Made by a program: the position numbers and the translations under genes. A stretch of DNA of 64,000 nucleotides from Streptomyces hayashii (GTDB lineage: Bacteria; Actinomycetota; Actinomycetes; Streptomycetales; Streptomycetaceae), in assembly GCF_024539815.1 (NCBI RefSeq), contig NZ_JAHHIU010000006.1, positions 18,000-81,999 on the forward strand, read 5' to 3'. Each line of letters begins with the position of its first letter. Position 1 is the first letter of the stretch. Positions 45,603 through 54,839 of the stretch are shown one piece after another. The notes under the pieces are model-generated. The model saw only the letters and a program-made list of their open reading frames with translations, was not told the origin of the DNA and made no database searches.

Positions 45603-46394
45603 ATGAACACACATCGATTCACCGCAGGCCTGAGCAAGAACGCGCCGGTGGTCGCGCGCGTCGCGGACGGGCAATGGCACGCACTGGACGACGATCTGGT
45701 GGTCGGCCGCGGACATGCGCAGCACCGGCCCGACGGACGCCTGTTCGTCAGCATCGACGCCTGGCACGACGCCGCCTTCGACCGCCTCGCCGAGGCGATG
45801 CTGAGGGAACTGCCGGCGCCGCTGTACACGGTGGTCGACGAAGCCGACGTCGAGCTGACGGCGGGCTGGCGGCGCGCCGGGTTCGCGGTCCGGCGCCGCG
45901 AGTGGGAGTACCTCGTGCCGACCGACCCGCGGGTCACCGGGCTCGAAGCGGTCCTGCCGCCCCCGGGCGTGACGATCGTGCCCGGCGGACAGGCGGACGA
46001 GAGAATGCTGAGGGCGCTGGACCGCGCGATCCGTGACGAGGTCGAGGCGACCGTCGGGTGGCAGTCGATGCCCGCGGAGGTCATTCCCCACGTCGAAGGC
46101 GACACCATCGTCGACCCGTCGAAGTACGCGGTGGCCGCGGCGCCGGACCGTTACCTGGGCCTGATCCGGGTGGTGAGGGTGAAACGGCCGCGCATCGGGC
46201 TGCTCGCGGTCCGGGCCGCCGAGCAGCGCCGCGGCATCGCGCGGGCGCTGCTCGCCCATGCGCTGGGGACGCTGCACCGCTCCGGGGCCGCCGAGGCCTG
46301 GACCGAAGTCCACGAATCCGACCGAGCGGCCTCGGCGCTGTTCGAGGGCATCGGCAGCCGGCCGATGAGCAGCAACCTGGAGCTGGTGCGATGA
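45603..46394 (+). CDS. GNAT-family N-acetyltransferase
   Basis: The 263-aa protein starts at ATG 45603 after GGAAGGGGA. The C-terminal half has the acetyl-CoA-binding pattern [20 protein letters not shown] (motif A, Arg/Gln-x-x-Gly-x-Ala) and [20 protein letters not shown]. The N-terminal half resembles a second, degenerate GNAT domain. Substrate unknown. The stop overlaps the start of the IF-1 paralogue, so both are co-translated; a translation-linked target is possible. Confidence 0.85.
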   Translation: MNTHRFTAGLSKNAPVVARVADGQWHALDDDLVVGRGHAQHRPDGRLFVSIDAWHDAAFDRLAEAMLRELPAPLYTVVDEADVELTAGWRRAGFAVRRREWEYLVPTDPRVTGLEAVLPPPGVTIVPGGQADERMLRALDRAIRDEVEATVGWQSMPAEVIPHVEGDTIVDPSKYAVAAAPDRYLGLIRVVRVKRPRIGLLAVRAAEQRRGIARALLAHALGTLHRSGAAEAWTEVHESDRAASALFEGIGSRPMSSNLELVR

Positions 46395-46615
46395 CCGGGA
46401 ACAGGAACGTCATCGAAGTCGAGGGCAGGGTCGTCGAGTGTCTGCGCAGCGCCGTGTTCACCGTGAAGCTGGAGAACGGCCATCGGGTGCTCGCCCACAT
46501 CAGCGGAAAGATCCGCAGGAACCACATCAAGATCATGCTGGAGGACCGGGTGCTGGTGGAGCTCCCGCCGTACGACCTGACACGCGGCCGGATCGTGTTC
46601 CGCTACCGGAACTAG
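46391..46615 (+). CDS. Translation initiation factor IF-1 paralogue
   Basis: The 74-aa protein is a full-length S1/OB-fold IF-1: [60 protein letters not shown] and GRIVFRYRN. It differs from the canonical Streptomyces IF-1 (start AKKQGAIEIEG, ISGKMR) at many positions and is outside the ribosomal-protein operon, so it is a second copy. IF-1 blocks the ribosomal A site during initiation. Coupled by ATGA to a GNAT gene. The gap to the PIG-L gene (316 bases) holds a terminator and no gene. Confidence 0.92.
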   Translation: MTGNRNVIEVEGRVVECLRSAVFTVKLENGHRVLAHISGKIRRNHIKIMLEDRVLVELPPYDLTRGRIVFRYRN

Positions 46616-46663
46616 CGGCGGTCGTCGACTTCCGCGAGAGCTGACCGCGACAGCTGATCCGCG

Positions 46664-46696
46664 GGCCCCGGTCACGGCCTTTCGGTGGCCGGGGCC
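46664..46696. terminator. Terminator hairpin of the GNAT-IF1 operon
   Basis: Positions 46664-46675 and 46685-46696 form a 12-bp stem with one G-U pair and a 9-base loop, 49 bases after the IF-1 stop. Confidence 0.65.
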
Positions 46697-46931
46697 GGCG
46701 ATGCCCCGCCTTCTGCGTGCACCGGGAACAGCCCGTGCGCCCGACGTTGTTGCACCTCGTACGAGACCGGTGTCGCGGGCGGGGGTGCACAGGGATCGAC
46801 AGGCTGTCCCGATGTGATCCATGGCCCCGGGTCCGCGGTACGACCGTCATCCGCTTCTGATATTGAGGGGCGACCGCTCGACGCCCGCCGCGGACTCTGA
46901 CCGGGGCCCTTTCACCCAGGAGGACTGTTTC

Positions 46932-47765
46932 ATGAACGACGCGCCCTTGACGCTGATGGCGGTACACGCCCACCCCGACGACGAGGCGACGGGAACAGGA
47001 GGCGTCCTCGCGCGATACGCGGCGGAGGGCATGCGCACGGTCCTCGTGACGTGTACCGACGGCGGCTGCGGTGACGGACCCGGGGGCGTCAAGCCGGGCG
47101 ATCCCGGGCACGATCCGGCGGCGGTCGCGCAGATGCGGCGTCGAGAACTCGACGCAAGCTGCGAAGTCCTGAAGATCAGTCACCTGGAGACGCTGGACTA
47201 CGCCGACTCCGGGATGATGGGCTGGCCGACCAATGACGCGCCCGGATCCTTCTGGCGCACGCCCGTGGAGGAGGGCGCTGCCCGACTCGCGGAACTCATG
47301 CTCCGCTACCGGCCCGACGTGGTCGTCACCTATGACGAGAACGGCTTCTACGGCCACCCCGACCACATTCAGGCCAACCGCATCACGATGGCGGCGCTGG
47401 CGATGACCGGGCTGACACCGAAGGTGTACTGGACGACGGCGCCCCGCTCGATGATGCAGCGGTTCGGGGAGGTCATGCGCGAGTTCGGCGAGGAGGGGCA
47501 GGAGCCGGATCCCGCCGAGACCGCCGAGATGGCCGAGATCGGACTCCCCGACGAGGAGATCACCACCTGGGTGGACACGTCCGACTTCGGCGGCCAGAAG
47601 TTCGATGCCCTGGCCGCCCACGCCAGCCAGGGCGAGAACATCTTCTTCCTCAAGATGGGCCAGGAGAGGTTCACCGAGCTGATGGGCGTCGAGACCTTCG
47701 TACGCGTCCAGGACACCACCGACGCGGCAGTCCCGGAGAACGACCTCTTCGCCGGACTGCGCTGA
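46932..47765 (+). CDS. PIG-L family deacetylase (MshB/Mca-like)
   Basis: The 277-aa protein has the zinc motif AVHAHPDDEATGTGGVLARY (AHPDDE near residue 12), VTCTDGGCGDG, REVVVTYDENG-like VVVTYDENGFYGHPDHIQAN with the second metal motif HPDH, and a C-terminal cap domain. PIG-L enzymes remove acetyl groups from GlcNAc derivatives; in actinomycetes MshB and mycothiol conjugate amidase belong here. The exact member cannot be settled. AGGAGG lies seven bases before ATG 46932. Two palindromes follow it. Confidence 0.9.
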   Translation: MNDAPLTLMAVHAHPDDEATGTGGVLARYAAEGMRTVLVTCTDGGCGDGPGGVKPGDPGHDPAAVAQMRRRELDASCEVLKISHLETLDYADSGMMGWPTNDAPGSFWRTPVEEGAARLAELMLRYRPDVVVTYDENGFYGHPDHIQANRITMAALAMTGLTPKVYWTTAPRSMMQRFGEVMREFGEEGQEPDPAETAEMAEIGLPDEEITTWVDTSDFGGQKFDALAAHASQGENIFFLKMGQERFTELMGVETFVRVQDTTDAAVPENDLFAGLR

Positions 47766-47775
47766 TCCGCGTGCT

Positions 47776-47803
47776 CCTCCCGGGCCATCGCGTGCCCGGG
47801 AGG
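47776..47803. terminator. Terminator hairpin after the PIG-L gene
   Basis: CCTCCCGGGC at 47776-47785 pairs perfectly with 47794-47803 around an 8-base loop, ten bases after the stop at 47765. A larger palindrome follows 12 bases later. Confidence 0.75.
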
Positions 47804-47814
47804 ACCGCTCCGGT

Positions 47815-47870
47815 GACATGACCGGGCGGCGACCCGGGCGAGCTCGCCCGGGTCGCCGCCCGGTCATGTC
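47815..47870. repeat. 56-bp perfect palindrome without loop
   Basis: The 28 bases at 47815-47842 are exactly complementary to 47843-47870, with no spacer. It can extrude as a cruciform or fold as a long RNA hairpin and may be a second terminator. It lies between the PIG-L and kinase genes, 150 bases before the kinase start. Confidence 0.9.
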
Positions 47871-48020
47871 GAGGTGCGCGCGTCGAACCGCTCGACCCCG
47901 GGCCGATCCGGCTGCCGGGACGCTTGCGGGGGTAGTGCGGCCTCTCGCGGGTACTTGCGTCCGACATGCCTGGCAGACGGGCGCTCACAGCGATGATGCT
48001 TCGAAGCACGAGGAGATGGA

Positions 48021-49493
48021 ATGCGGCTGCGCGACTCGGCTCTGGCGTTGGCCTCCCGGTGTACCGCCGAGATACTGGCCGGCCGCTACCGCCTGGACGC
48101 TCGCATCGGTTCGGGCGGTGCGGCAGACGTCTACCGTGGCTTCGACCTGCGACTGAGGCGCGCGGTGGCGGTGAAGGTCTTCCGGCCCGGCACCGGCACC
48201 GGCGCCGAATCGGAGAAGGGCTTCGGGAGCGAGGCCGTGATCCTTGCCCGGTTGCAGCATCCCGGGCTGGTCTCCGCCTACGACGCCGGACGGCATGACG
48301 GCCGCGCCTACCTGGTCATGCAACTGATCGAAGGCTCCACGCTCAAGGCCCGCATCGCCGAAGGCGCGCTGCCCCGCGACGTGACCGTCGCACTGGGCGC
48401 CGACCTCGCGCGGGCCCTGGATCACGCCCACGAGGCGGGGATCGTTCACCGTGACGTGAAACCGTCCAACATCCTTCTCGGCGCTTCGGGCCGCCCCTAC
48501 CTGACCGACTTCGGCATCTCCCGGGTGGTCGACGCCACCACCTGCACCGCCACCGGAACCCTCGTCGGCACCGCCGCGTACCTCTCCCCGGAGCAGGTGC
48601 TCGGCCGGCCCGTCGGCCGGCCTGCCGACGTCTACGCGCTGGGACTCGTGCTCCTCGAATGCCTCACGGGCAGGCTGGAGTACGACGGCGGCCCTCTCGA
48701 AGCAGCGATAGCGCGACTCCACCGCCGGCCTGTCCTGCCCACCGCCCTGCCCGGTGAACTCGCCTCCCTGCTCAGGGACATGACCGCCCTGGACGAACAG
48801 AGTCGTCCGTCGGCGCTCGACTGCGCCCGTACGCTGGCCGCCCTCGCCGCCCCGACCGTCGTTGCCCCGACCGTCGCCGCGCCCGCCGGATCCGTCGCGC
48901 CGACGGCGCCGGCGGCCGAGGCCAGAGCCTCGGTACCGAGTCGGGAATCGGCGCAGGACGACGACGCGACGCACCTGGACGCGTCGCCGGCCCCGGAGCG
49001 AGCCGCTGCGAAGGCCGCTCCCGCACGCGGCCGGGTCCTGGTGGCGGGCGGAGCCTTCGCGCTGGCCACGGTCATGACAGCCGCTCTCGCCGTCACGGAC
49101 GGCCTCCCGCACCCAGGAAGCGACGGGAACATGACACGGGCGGTCACCCGACAGGCCGAGCACGGCGACTCCGAAGGCGACTCCGCCGCGAGCGACGACG
49201 ACTTCACGACGCCGAAGACCGCGCCGGCCGCGACCCACGACACCTCCGACGCGCCGCACCGTGAAGCCGCCTCCGCGCGGAGCGCCCGACCTCCTGCCGG
49301 CAACGTGAGCCCTGAGCCGGTCGACGCGACGGTCACGTCTTCCGGCAGCAGGCCCGGCGGCGGAGCACAGGCCGAGCGGAAGCCGGCGACACCCGGCAAG
49401 AAGGCCGGCGACTCGGCGAGGGCCAAGAAAGCCGAGAAGCCGGAGCCGACGCCCAAGGAGAAGAAGCACCCGAAGCCGAGCAGGACCGATTGA
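48021..49493 (+). CDS. Membrane Ser/Thr protein kinase
   Basis: The 490-aa protein has a Hanks-type kinase domain (about 20-275): IGSGGAADVYRGFDLRLRRA, VAVKVF, HRDVKPSNILLGASGRP, LTDFGISRVVD, GTAAYLSPEQVLG. Pro/Ala-rich linker, a membrane helix near 338-356 (VLVAGGAFALATVMTAALAV), and an extracellular Ser/Asp/Pro-rich tail with a Lys-rich end follow. No PASTA domain is present. GAGGAG precedes ATG 48021. The extracellular tail may sense the envelope or bind a polymer; that is inference. Confidence 0.9.
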   Translation: MRLRDSALALASRCTAEILAGRYRLDARIGSGGAADVYRGFDLRLRRAVAVKVFRPGTGTGAESEKGFGSEAVILARLQHPGLVSAYDAGRHDGRAYLVMQLIEGSTLKARIAEGALPRDVTVALGADLARALDHAHEAGIVHRDVKPSNILLGASGRPYLTDFGISRVVDATTCTATGTLVGTAAYLSPEQVLGRPVGRPADVYALGLVLLECLTGRLEYDGGPLEAAIARLHRRPVLPTALPGELASLLRDMTALDEQSRPSALDCARTLAALAAPTVVAPTVAAPAGSVAPTAPAAEARASVPSRESAQDDDATHLDASPAPERAAAKAAPARGRVLVAGGAFALATVMTAALAVTDGLPHPGSDGNMTRAVTRQAEHGDSEGDSAASDDDFTTPKTAPAATHDTSDAPHREAASARSARPPAGNVSPEPVDATVTSSGSRPGGGAQAERKPATPGKKAGDSARAKKAEKPEPTPKEKKHPKPSRTD

Positions 49494-49618
49494 CGGTCCG
49501 GGACGGTCAGGGACGCGCGTCGGCGCGGTGAACGACGGCGGACGCCCGGGGGCTCGCGTCGGGACCGATGGAGGCGGATCACGGCGTAGAGGGCAGGCCG
49601 GGGCGGGTCACTCCGGCT

Positions 49619-49647
49619 GAGCGGAACGGGCTGCTTCCCGACCGCTC
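49619..49647. terminator. Weak imperfect hairpin between kinase and GH27 genes
   Basis: GAGCGG at 49619-49624 and CCGCTC at 49642-49647 enclose a further CGGG/CCCG pairing with mismatches. It lies between the convergent stops at 49493 and 49674 and may end both transcripts. Confidence 0.4.
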
Positions 49648-49673
49648 CGGCCCGGCCCTCTCGTTCCGGAACG

Positions 49674-51677
49674 TCAGTTGAGGGTCCACTTCTGGTTCGT
49701 CTGGCCGTTGCAGGTCCACAGAACGAGCTTGGTGCCGTTGGCGGTCGCCGCGTTCGAGGCGTCGAGGCAGAGGCCCGAGAGGTTGTTGGTGAGGGTGCCG
49801 TTGGAGTTGGCGGTCCATTTCTGGTTGAGGCCGCCTGTGCAGTCCCAGATGATGACCTTGGTGCCGTTGGCGGTGCCGCTGTTGTCGGCGTCGAGGCACT
49901 TGTCGCCGTAGACGACGAGTTCGCCGCGCGAGGTGTGCGTGAAGGTCTCGTTGCGACCGCCGGAGCAGTCCCAGATCTGGGCCTGGGTGGCGTTGACGTA
50001 GGTGTTCTTGTCGATGTCCACGCAGCGGCCGGAGGCCGAGCCGACCAGGGCGACGCCGTCGGTGCCGGGGATGTCCTGGACGCGAACGGCGTCGACGTCG
50101 GGCGCGGGACTGCCGGTGACGGGCGCGAACTTCACGGTGTTCGCGCCCTTGGCCAGGTGCGCGAGCAGGGACACGGTGCGGTAGGTGGTGGCCGAGCCGG
50201 TCGGGGGGAAGGCCACGCGGTACGCGTACTGACCGTTGACCTGGATGGTCGCCCTGCCGGCGGTGCTTCCGCCGTTGGCGTAGGTGATGTCGACCAGCTT
50301 GGTGCCCGCCGTGGCGGCGGTTACGTTGTTGAACGTCGGGGTGGCGGCGGTGGTGGTGTCCTCGTACGTGCTGCCGGAGGCCTCGGTGCCGGAGACGGTC
50401 AGCAGCACGGCGTCGTTCGCGGCGACCGAGGTGGTGTAACCGGTGGCGAAGGAGCCGGCGGCCGTGCGGGTCCAGGCGTTGCGCACTGATGCGGACGCCG
50501 GGGTCAGGCCGAGATCCGCCCAGCGGACGGTGATGTTCGCGGCGGTGCCGGTGCGGTTGAGCAGCATGACCGCGCGCTTGCCGGTGCCGGAGAGCACCTT
50601 GCCGTAGACCTGCAGGCCGGGGGTGTCCTCGGCGACCTTGACGCCCTGAAGTCCGCGGGGGTCCTGGTCGACGGCGAGGACTTCGGGGTTGGTGAGGATG
50701 TCGCGGGTCTCCGTGCTCATGGTGGCCAGGTTGTTTCCGGCCAGCAGCGGGGCGCCGGCGATCGACCACAGGCTCATGTGCAGGCGGTTGCGTGCGGCGG
50801 TCATGCCGTTCAGGCCGACCATCATCATGTCGGGGTCGTTGTAGTAGCCGGTGTGCTGGGCGGCGGGCTGCAGGGCCTGGTCGAAGTTGCGGTACATCTT
50901 CGTCAGGCCCGGCGTCTCCTTGTAGAAGAGGACGTCGTCGCTGGTGCGCCACAGGTCGCCGTAGCCGCTCGCCCAGTTCCAGGGAAGTCCGGTTCCCCAG
51001 TCGCAGAAGGAGAGCACCAGTCTGCGGCCGGTGACCGCGGAGGCGGCGTCGTTGGCCGCGGAGATCTGCTTGTACTGGGTCTCCTGGTTCAGGCCCTCGA
51101 CCCGGCCTCCGCACCAGTCGATCTTGACGTAGTCGAAGCCCCAGCGCTGGAAGGTCGTCAGGTCCTGCTGGTAGTGGCCCTCCATGCCGGTGTTCGGGGC
51201 GGCCGGGCGGGTGGTGGGGTAGTAGTAGCCGCAGCCCTGCTTGCCCGCGTCGGTGTAGATGCCGGCCTTGAGCCCCTTGCTGTGGATGTAGTCGGCGATC
51301 GCCTTCATGCCGCCCGGCCACAGGTTCTCGTCCACGACGATGTCGCCGTTCGCGTCACGGGCGCCCTGCCACCAGCCGTCGTCCAGGTTGACGTACTTGT
51401 AGCCCGCCGCCGCCATGCCGGACGAGGCCAGGGCGTCGGCCTGCTGCTTGATCACGGTGGAGTCGATACTGCTGAAGAAGGAGTTCCAGGACGCCCAGCC
51501 CATCGGCGGAGGAGTCACGCCGATCTGGCTCGTGCTCACTGCGGCGAGCTCGGCGGACAGCGGCGCCGACGGCTCCGCCTGCCGGTCGAGGGCTGCCAGA
51601 CCCATGAGGGCGAGCCCGACGGCGAGGGTCTGGACGGTGACGCGTCTGAGCCATTTCGGGGCAGCGTTGTGGGGCAT
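49674..51677 (-). CDS. Secreted GH27 alpha-galactosidase with CBM35-like and ricin-type domains
   Basis: The 667-aa protein has a signal peptide, a GH27 barrel (about 50-400; MGWASWNSFFSSIDSTVIK, YKYVNLDDGWW, the nucleophile motif DYVKIDWCGG, then WRTSDDVLFY), a beta-sandwich carbohydrate-binding module (about 410-530, STYEDTTTAATPTFNN) and a C-terminal ricin-type CBM13 with repeats (CVDIDKNTYVNATQAQIWDC, CLDADNSGTANGTKVIIWDC). It removes alpha-galactosyl side chains, for example from galactomannan. It is followed on the same strand by the GH43 gene upstream. Confidence 0.94.
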   Translation of the reverse strand: MPHNAAPKWLRRVTVQTLAVGLALMGLAALDRQAEPSAPLSAELAAVSTSQIGVTPPPMGWASWNSFFSSIDSTVIKQQADALASSGMAAAGYKYVNLDDGWWQGARDANGDIVVDENLWPGGMKAIADYIHSKGLKAGIYTDAGKQGCGYYYPTTRPAAPNTGMEGHYQQDLTTFQRWGFDYVKIDWCGGRVEGLNQETQYKQISAANDAASAVTGRRLVLSFCDWGTGLPWNWASGYGDLWRTSDDVLFYKETPGLTKMYRNFDQALQPAAQHTGYYNDPDMMMVGLNGMTAARNRLHMSLWSIAGAPLLAGNNLATMSTETRDILTNPEVLAVDQDPRGLQGVKVAEDTPGLQVYGKVLSGTGKRAVMLLNRTGTAANITVRWADLGLTPASASVRNAWTRTAAGSFATGYTTSVAANDAVLLTVSGTEASGSTYEDTTTAATPTFNNVTAATAGTKLVDITYANGGSTAGRATIQVNGQYAYRVAFPPTGSATTYRTVSLLAHLAKGANTVKFAPVTGSPAPDVDAVRVQDIPGTDGVALVGSASGRCVDIDKNTYVNATQAQIWDCSGGRNETFTHTSRGELVVYGDKCLDADNSGTANGTKVIIWDCTGGLNQKWTANSNGTLTNNLSGLCLDASNAATANGTKLVLWTCNGQTNQKWTLN

Positions 51678-51737
51678 ACGGCTCTCCAGAGTGGGGGAGG
51701 GGAGGGACTGCGGCGAGTGCTGACCAGCCGTGGCGCG

Positions 51738-53138
51738 TCAGTGGACGACGGAGAACGTCGCGTCCGCCCGGTCGGTGGCGGTGGCGATCGGGTCGATGCG
51801 CAGGACGTAGTCCGAGTGCCGGATGTAGCGCGTGGGGAAGTTGTGGGAGCGGAACGACGTCCACGTGGAGTCGGCCAGGCCGGCCTCCTTGTGGAAGGTG
51901 GCGTCCTGGGCGAACGTGCTGGTCCCGTCGTTGTCGTCCAGCCTGAGTCGGTAGCTGTAGTGCCGCAGGTAGCGGGTCGGTCGGGCCAGCGACTGGAAGG
52001 ACACCCCGGAGCTGTCGGCGAGGCCGGGCACGATCTTCCACTGGGAGTCGGTGAACGGGTCGAAGGGGTAGGGGTCGATGCGGCCGACGGAGTCGGCCTG
52101 CCGGACGTAACGGCCGGGGAAGTTGTACGACTTGATCCTGTTCCAGGCCGGCGCGCCCCACTTCGCGACCAGGTTGTCGTACACGGTCGAGGTGATCGGC
52201 TGGATGCCACAGTGCTTGGAGTTGAGCGGCTGGGTGTAGAGGCGCTGGTCGAGCGCGGTCCAGGAGCCCGCCGCGAGGTCGCCGCTCTGCCAGGCGTAGA
52301 AGACGCCGTTGGGGGTGTACGTGTCGCCCCACAGATACCACGCGCCCGACGTCAGGGACTTGACCAGGGTCGGGGCCTCGGTGCCGCCGTGCGAGACGGC
52401 GGTGCTGAAAGGCGTGAAGCTCCCGGGGTTCAGCGAGGCGGACCGCGCGCCGAGAAGCGTCCCGTTCTTCTTGAAGTAGAGGTAGTTGACGCCGTTCACG
52501 CCGACGGCCATGTCGCCGTCGATCACGTCGTAGCCGGGGTCGAAGAAGACCTGGGGTGCGGAGGCGGTGACGAAGTCGGTCGTGTAGTTGACCATGATCA
52601 CGTTGTGGCCGCTGCCGTTGACGGCGGAGTAGATGAGCGCGTACTGGCCGCGGCTCGCGTCCCAGAACGCCTCCGGGGCCCAGCTGTGGGTGTTCATGTC
52701 GTGCAGCTTCAGCCGGTGGTAGCCGGTGAAGGTGCGCAGGTCGGTCGAGTTCCAGACGTGGACGTACTGGCTGACATAGTTCCAGTCGGTGCCCTTGAGG
52801 TCGGTGGCGAGCACGACGAAGGTGCCGTCCTGCTTGCGCAGGACGAACGGGTCGCGCAGGCCGAGCGAGCCTTCGGTGGGGGTGACCACCGGGTTGTTCT
52901 GGTTGAGCGGCATCCACTGCAGACCGTCCCGGCTGACGGCCAGGTGCAGTCCGTAGTTGGCCTCCAGCATCGTCGTCGACTCGGTGAAGTAGGCCATGAC
53001 GTATGCCGAGTCCGCGGCATGGGCGAGGCCTGCCCCGATGGTCAGGTCGGCGGTCGCGGCGGCCAGGGGGACGCCGGCGGCCATGCCGAGGAACCGCCGA
53101 CGGGACGGCCGGAAGCCGGTCCGGGGACTTGTGCTCAT
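51738..53138 (-). CDS. Secreted GH43 arabinofuranosidase-like enzyme with AbfB/CBM42 domain
   Basis: The 466-aa protein starts at ATG 53138 and has a Tat-type signal (RRRFLGMAAG). The five-bladed GH43 domain (about 40-320) has LGLRDPFVLRKQDGTFVVL with the base Asp, HSWAPEAFWDASRGQY with the acid Glu, and HGGTEAPTLVKSL. The last about 140 residues match the AbfB (CBM42) beta-trefoil, which binds arabinose side chains (NFPGRYVRQADSVGRIDPYP and NFPTRYIRHSDYVLRID). Arabinan or arabinoxylan is the likely substrate. An 18-base inverted repeat precedes it. Confidence 0.9.
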   Translation of the reverse strand: MSTSPRTGFRPSRRRFLGMAAGVPLAAATADLTIGAGLAHAADSAYVMAYFTESTTMLEANYGLHLAVSRDGLQWMPLNQNNPVVTPTEGSLGLRDPFVLRKQDGTFVVLATDLKGTDWNYVSQYVHVWNSTDLRTFTGYHRLKLHDMNTHSWAPEAFWDASRGQYALIYSAVNGSGHNVIMVNYTTDFVTASAPQVFFDPGYDVIDGDMAVGVNGVNYLYFKKNGTLLGARSASLNPGSFTPFSTAVSHGGTEAPTLVKSLTSGAWYLWGDTYTPNGVFYAWQSGDLAAGSWTALDQRLYTQPLNSKHCGIQPITSTVYDNLVAKWGAPAWNRIKSYNFPGRYVRQADSVGRIDPYPFDPFTDSQWKIVPGLADSSGVSFQSLARPTRYLRHYSYRLRLDDNDGTSTFAQDATFHKEAGLADSTWTSFRSHNFPTRYIRHSDYVLRIDPIATATDRADATFSVVH

Positions 53139-53183
53139 CTGCTCTCCAAGGGAGACGTGAGGGGCGGGCATGGAGCACCCATC

Positions 53184-53201
53184 CGTCCGGCATATCGGAC
53201 G
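53184..53201. promoter_or_regulatory. Inverted repeat upstream of the GH43 gene
   Basis: CGTCCG at 53184-53189 and CGGACG at 53196-53201 flank a 6-base GCATAT spacer. It lies 46 bases before the GH43 start and may be an operator. No regulator is assigned. Confidence 0.35.
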
Positions 53202-53443
53202 TGGTTCGACTGTCCGGTCAGAAGTTAGGGGTGGGAGAACAGCGGGTCAATGGTTCTGTCGTTCGCCGTGGGACTTTGTGCGATCGATCGAGGCGGACCC
53301 TCGGCGCGGCCCGCGCCTCCGGCGTCGAACGGAAGGCCGCCATCGGCCGCCCGGAGTCGGCACGCGCTTCCGGCCGGCGCCGCCGACCGGCCGTCGCGCT
53401 GAAATCCGTTCGACCTGGTCGTGCCTGGAAGAGATCATCGGGC

Positions 53444-53995
53444 ATGGAGTTCCTCTGTTACCACCGCGACCGACCCGGCTCCCTGCCGCTGCGCCACGAG
53501 CTGCTGGAAGAGCACTGGTCCTATATGGACCGATACGCCGAGGAGCTGATCGCCCGGGGCCCGACCCTCTCCGACGACGGCGAGGAGCCCACCGGCAGCG
53601 TGCACATCGTCGACCTGCCCGATCCCGCCGCTGCTCGCGCGTTCGCCTTCGACGAGCCGAACTACCAGGTCGGCGTCTACCGGGACGTGCTGCTGCGACG
53701 CTGGCGCAACACGCTGGGACGCACCATGCGGGACTTCCCCGGCGGCCGGACCGGCGGCAACCGCTACCTGGTGCTGGGCCTCGGCGCGGGGGAGGCCGCC
53801 GACCTCGTGGCCCCGCCCGACCAGGACGAGTTGATCGCCTACGGGCCGCTGCTGTCCGACGACGGCGCCACCTGGCTGGGCACGGCGGTGCTGCTCCGGG
53901 CGCCGGACCCGGAGACGGCACGCACCGTCCTGACCCGGGACCGGTACGCCGACATCGAGGTGCACAACTGGCAGTTCGGCGGGCGGCCTTCGTGA
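53444..53995 (+). CDS. YCII-domain protein (duplicated)
   Basis: The 183-aa protein contains two copies of a YCII-like ferredoxin fold: the first includes REHLLEEHWSY-type LPLRHELLEEHWSYMDRYAE, LIARGPTLSDDGEEPTGSVH, IVDLPDPAAARAFAFDEPNY, the second LIAYGPLLSDDGATWLGTAV and LLRAPDPETARTVLTRDRYA. The repeat of the GPxLSDDG motif shows internal duplication. YCII proteins are small putative enzymes with unknown substrates. The start ATG 53444 has only a weak ribosome site. Confidence 0.8.
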   Translation: MEFLCYHRDRPGSLPLRHELLEEHWSYMDRYAEELIARGPTLSDDGEEPTGSVHIVDLPDPAAARAFAFDEPNYQVGVYRDVLLRRWRNTLGRTMRDFPGGRTGGNRYLVLGLGAGEAADLVAPPDQDELIAYGPLLSDDGATWLGTAVLLRAPDPETARTVLTRDRYADIEVHNWQFGGRPS

Positions 53996-54447
53996 CGCGG
54001 GACGCAGCGCCGCGACCACTGACCGGCCGCGGCCGAGCCCCGACCGCCGCTCCTTGCTGATGTCGGTCGGCGGCGCCGGGCGGCTGCTGCGGGGCTGAAC
54101 GGGGGGAGCGCCATGGTCGACGGCGACGGCGACGGACACGCGGGGTGTGGGGCTCTCCCGCCGCCGCGCGTCCCGGGTCGAACGGAGAGGTCGCCCCCGT
54201 ACTGCTGTCCGAGCGCGTGAGCGGATACCGGGCTCTCGTCGACAGAAGAGGCGTGGAACCGGCGTGTGTCGGTGGCGGCCGCCGCGTGGCCGATATACCG
54301 TTGTGATCAGCAGTCGTGGTTCCGAAGTTCCGTTCGCCCGTGATCGCCGTCGCGGGCGTTCTTGCTGTTCAGCGCCTCTCCGGACCAGGGCGATCACCTC
54401 CCGGTCACGCAGGGTGCGTGCCCGGTTTCCCCTCGAAGGAGACAGTC
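53996..54447 (+). other. Non-coding leader region before the cold-shock gene
   Basis: No convincing gene in about 450 bases. A locally AT-richer stretch at about 54285-54330 may hold a promoter, which would give a 5' leader of about 120 bases, as is common for cold-shock genes whose leader folds with temperature. Confidence 0.4.
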
Positions 54448-54651
54448 ATGGCCAAGGGCACTGTGAAGTGGTTCAACAGCGAGAAGGGCTTCGGCTTCAT
54501 CGAGCAGGAGGGCGGCGGCCCCGACGTGTTCGCCCACTACTCCAACATCGCCAGCCAGGGATTCCGTGAGCTGCAGGAGGGCCAGAAGGTGGAGTTCGAC
54601 GTCACCCAGGGCCAGAAGGGCCCGCAGGCGGAGAACATCCGCCCCGCCTGA
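54448..54651 (+). CDS. Cold-shock protein (CspA family)
   Basis: The 67-aa protein is a single cold-shock domain: [20 protein letters not shown] (RNP1 KGFGFI), then [20 protein letters not shown] (RNP2 region). It binds single-stranded RNA or DNA as an RNA chaperone. AAGGAG is seven bases before ATG 54448. The usual VFVH of RNP2 is VFAH here, as in many Streptomyces members. A 19-bp terminator follows. Confidence 0.96.
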   Translation: MAKGTVKWFNSEKGFGFIEQEGGGPDVFAHYSNIASQGFRELQEGQKVEFDVTQGQKGPQAENIRPA

Positions 54652-54663
54652 CGCCGCTCGCAT

Positions 54664-54707
54664 CGGGCAGGCCCGGCATCCCGATCCTGGGATGCCGGGC
54701 CTGCCCG
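54664..54707. terminator. Terminator after the cold-shock gene
   Basis: A 19-bp perfect stem (54664-54682 with 54689-54707) and 6-base loop, 13 bases after the stop. Strong intrinsic-terminator geometry. Confidence 0.85.
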
Positions 54708-54839
54708 TCCGTGGGTACGGGCCGGCAGAACGAGGCGCCCGCTCGTGGTCATCGGTGTCGGTAGCGGTGGCCATCACTGCCTCGGTCGGCGGGAACGGTT
54801 CCACAAGGCGTGCGAGGAGCCCGGTGAAGCCAGGCGGTC

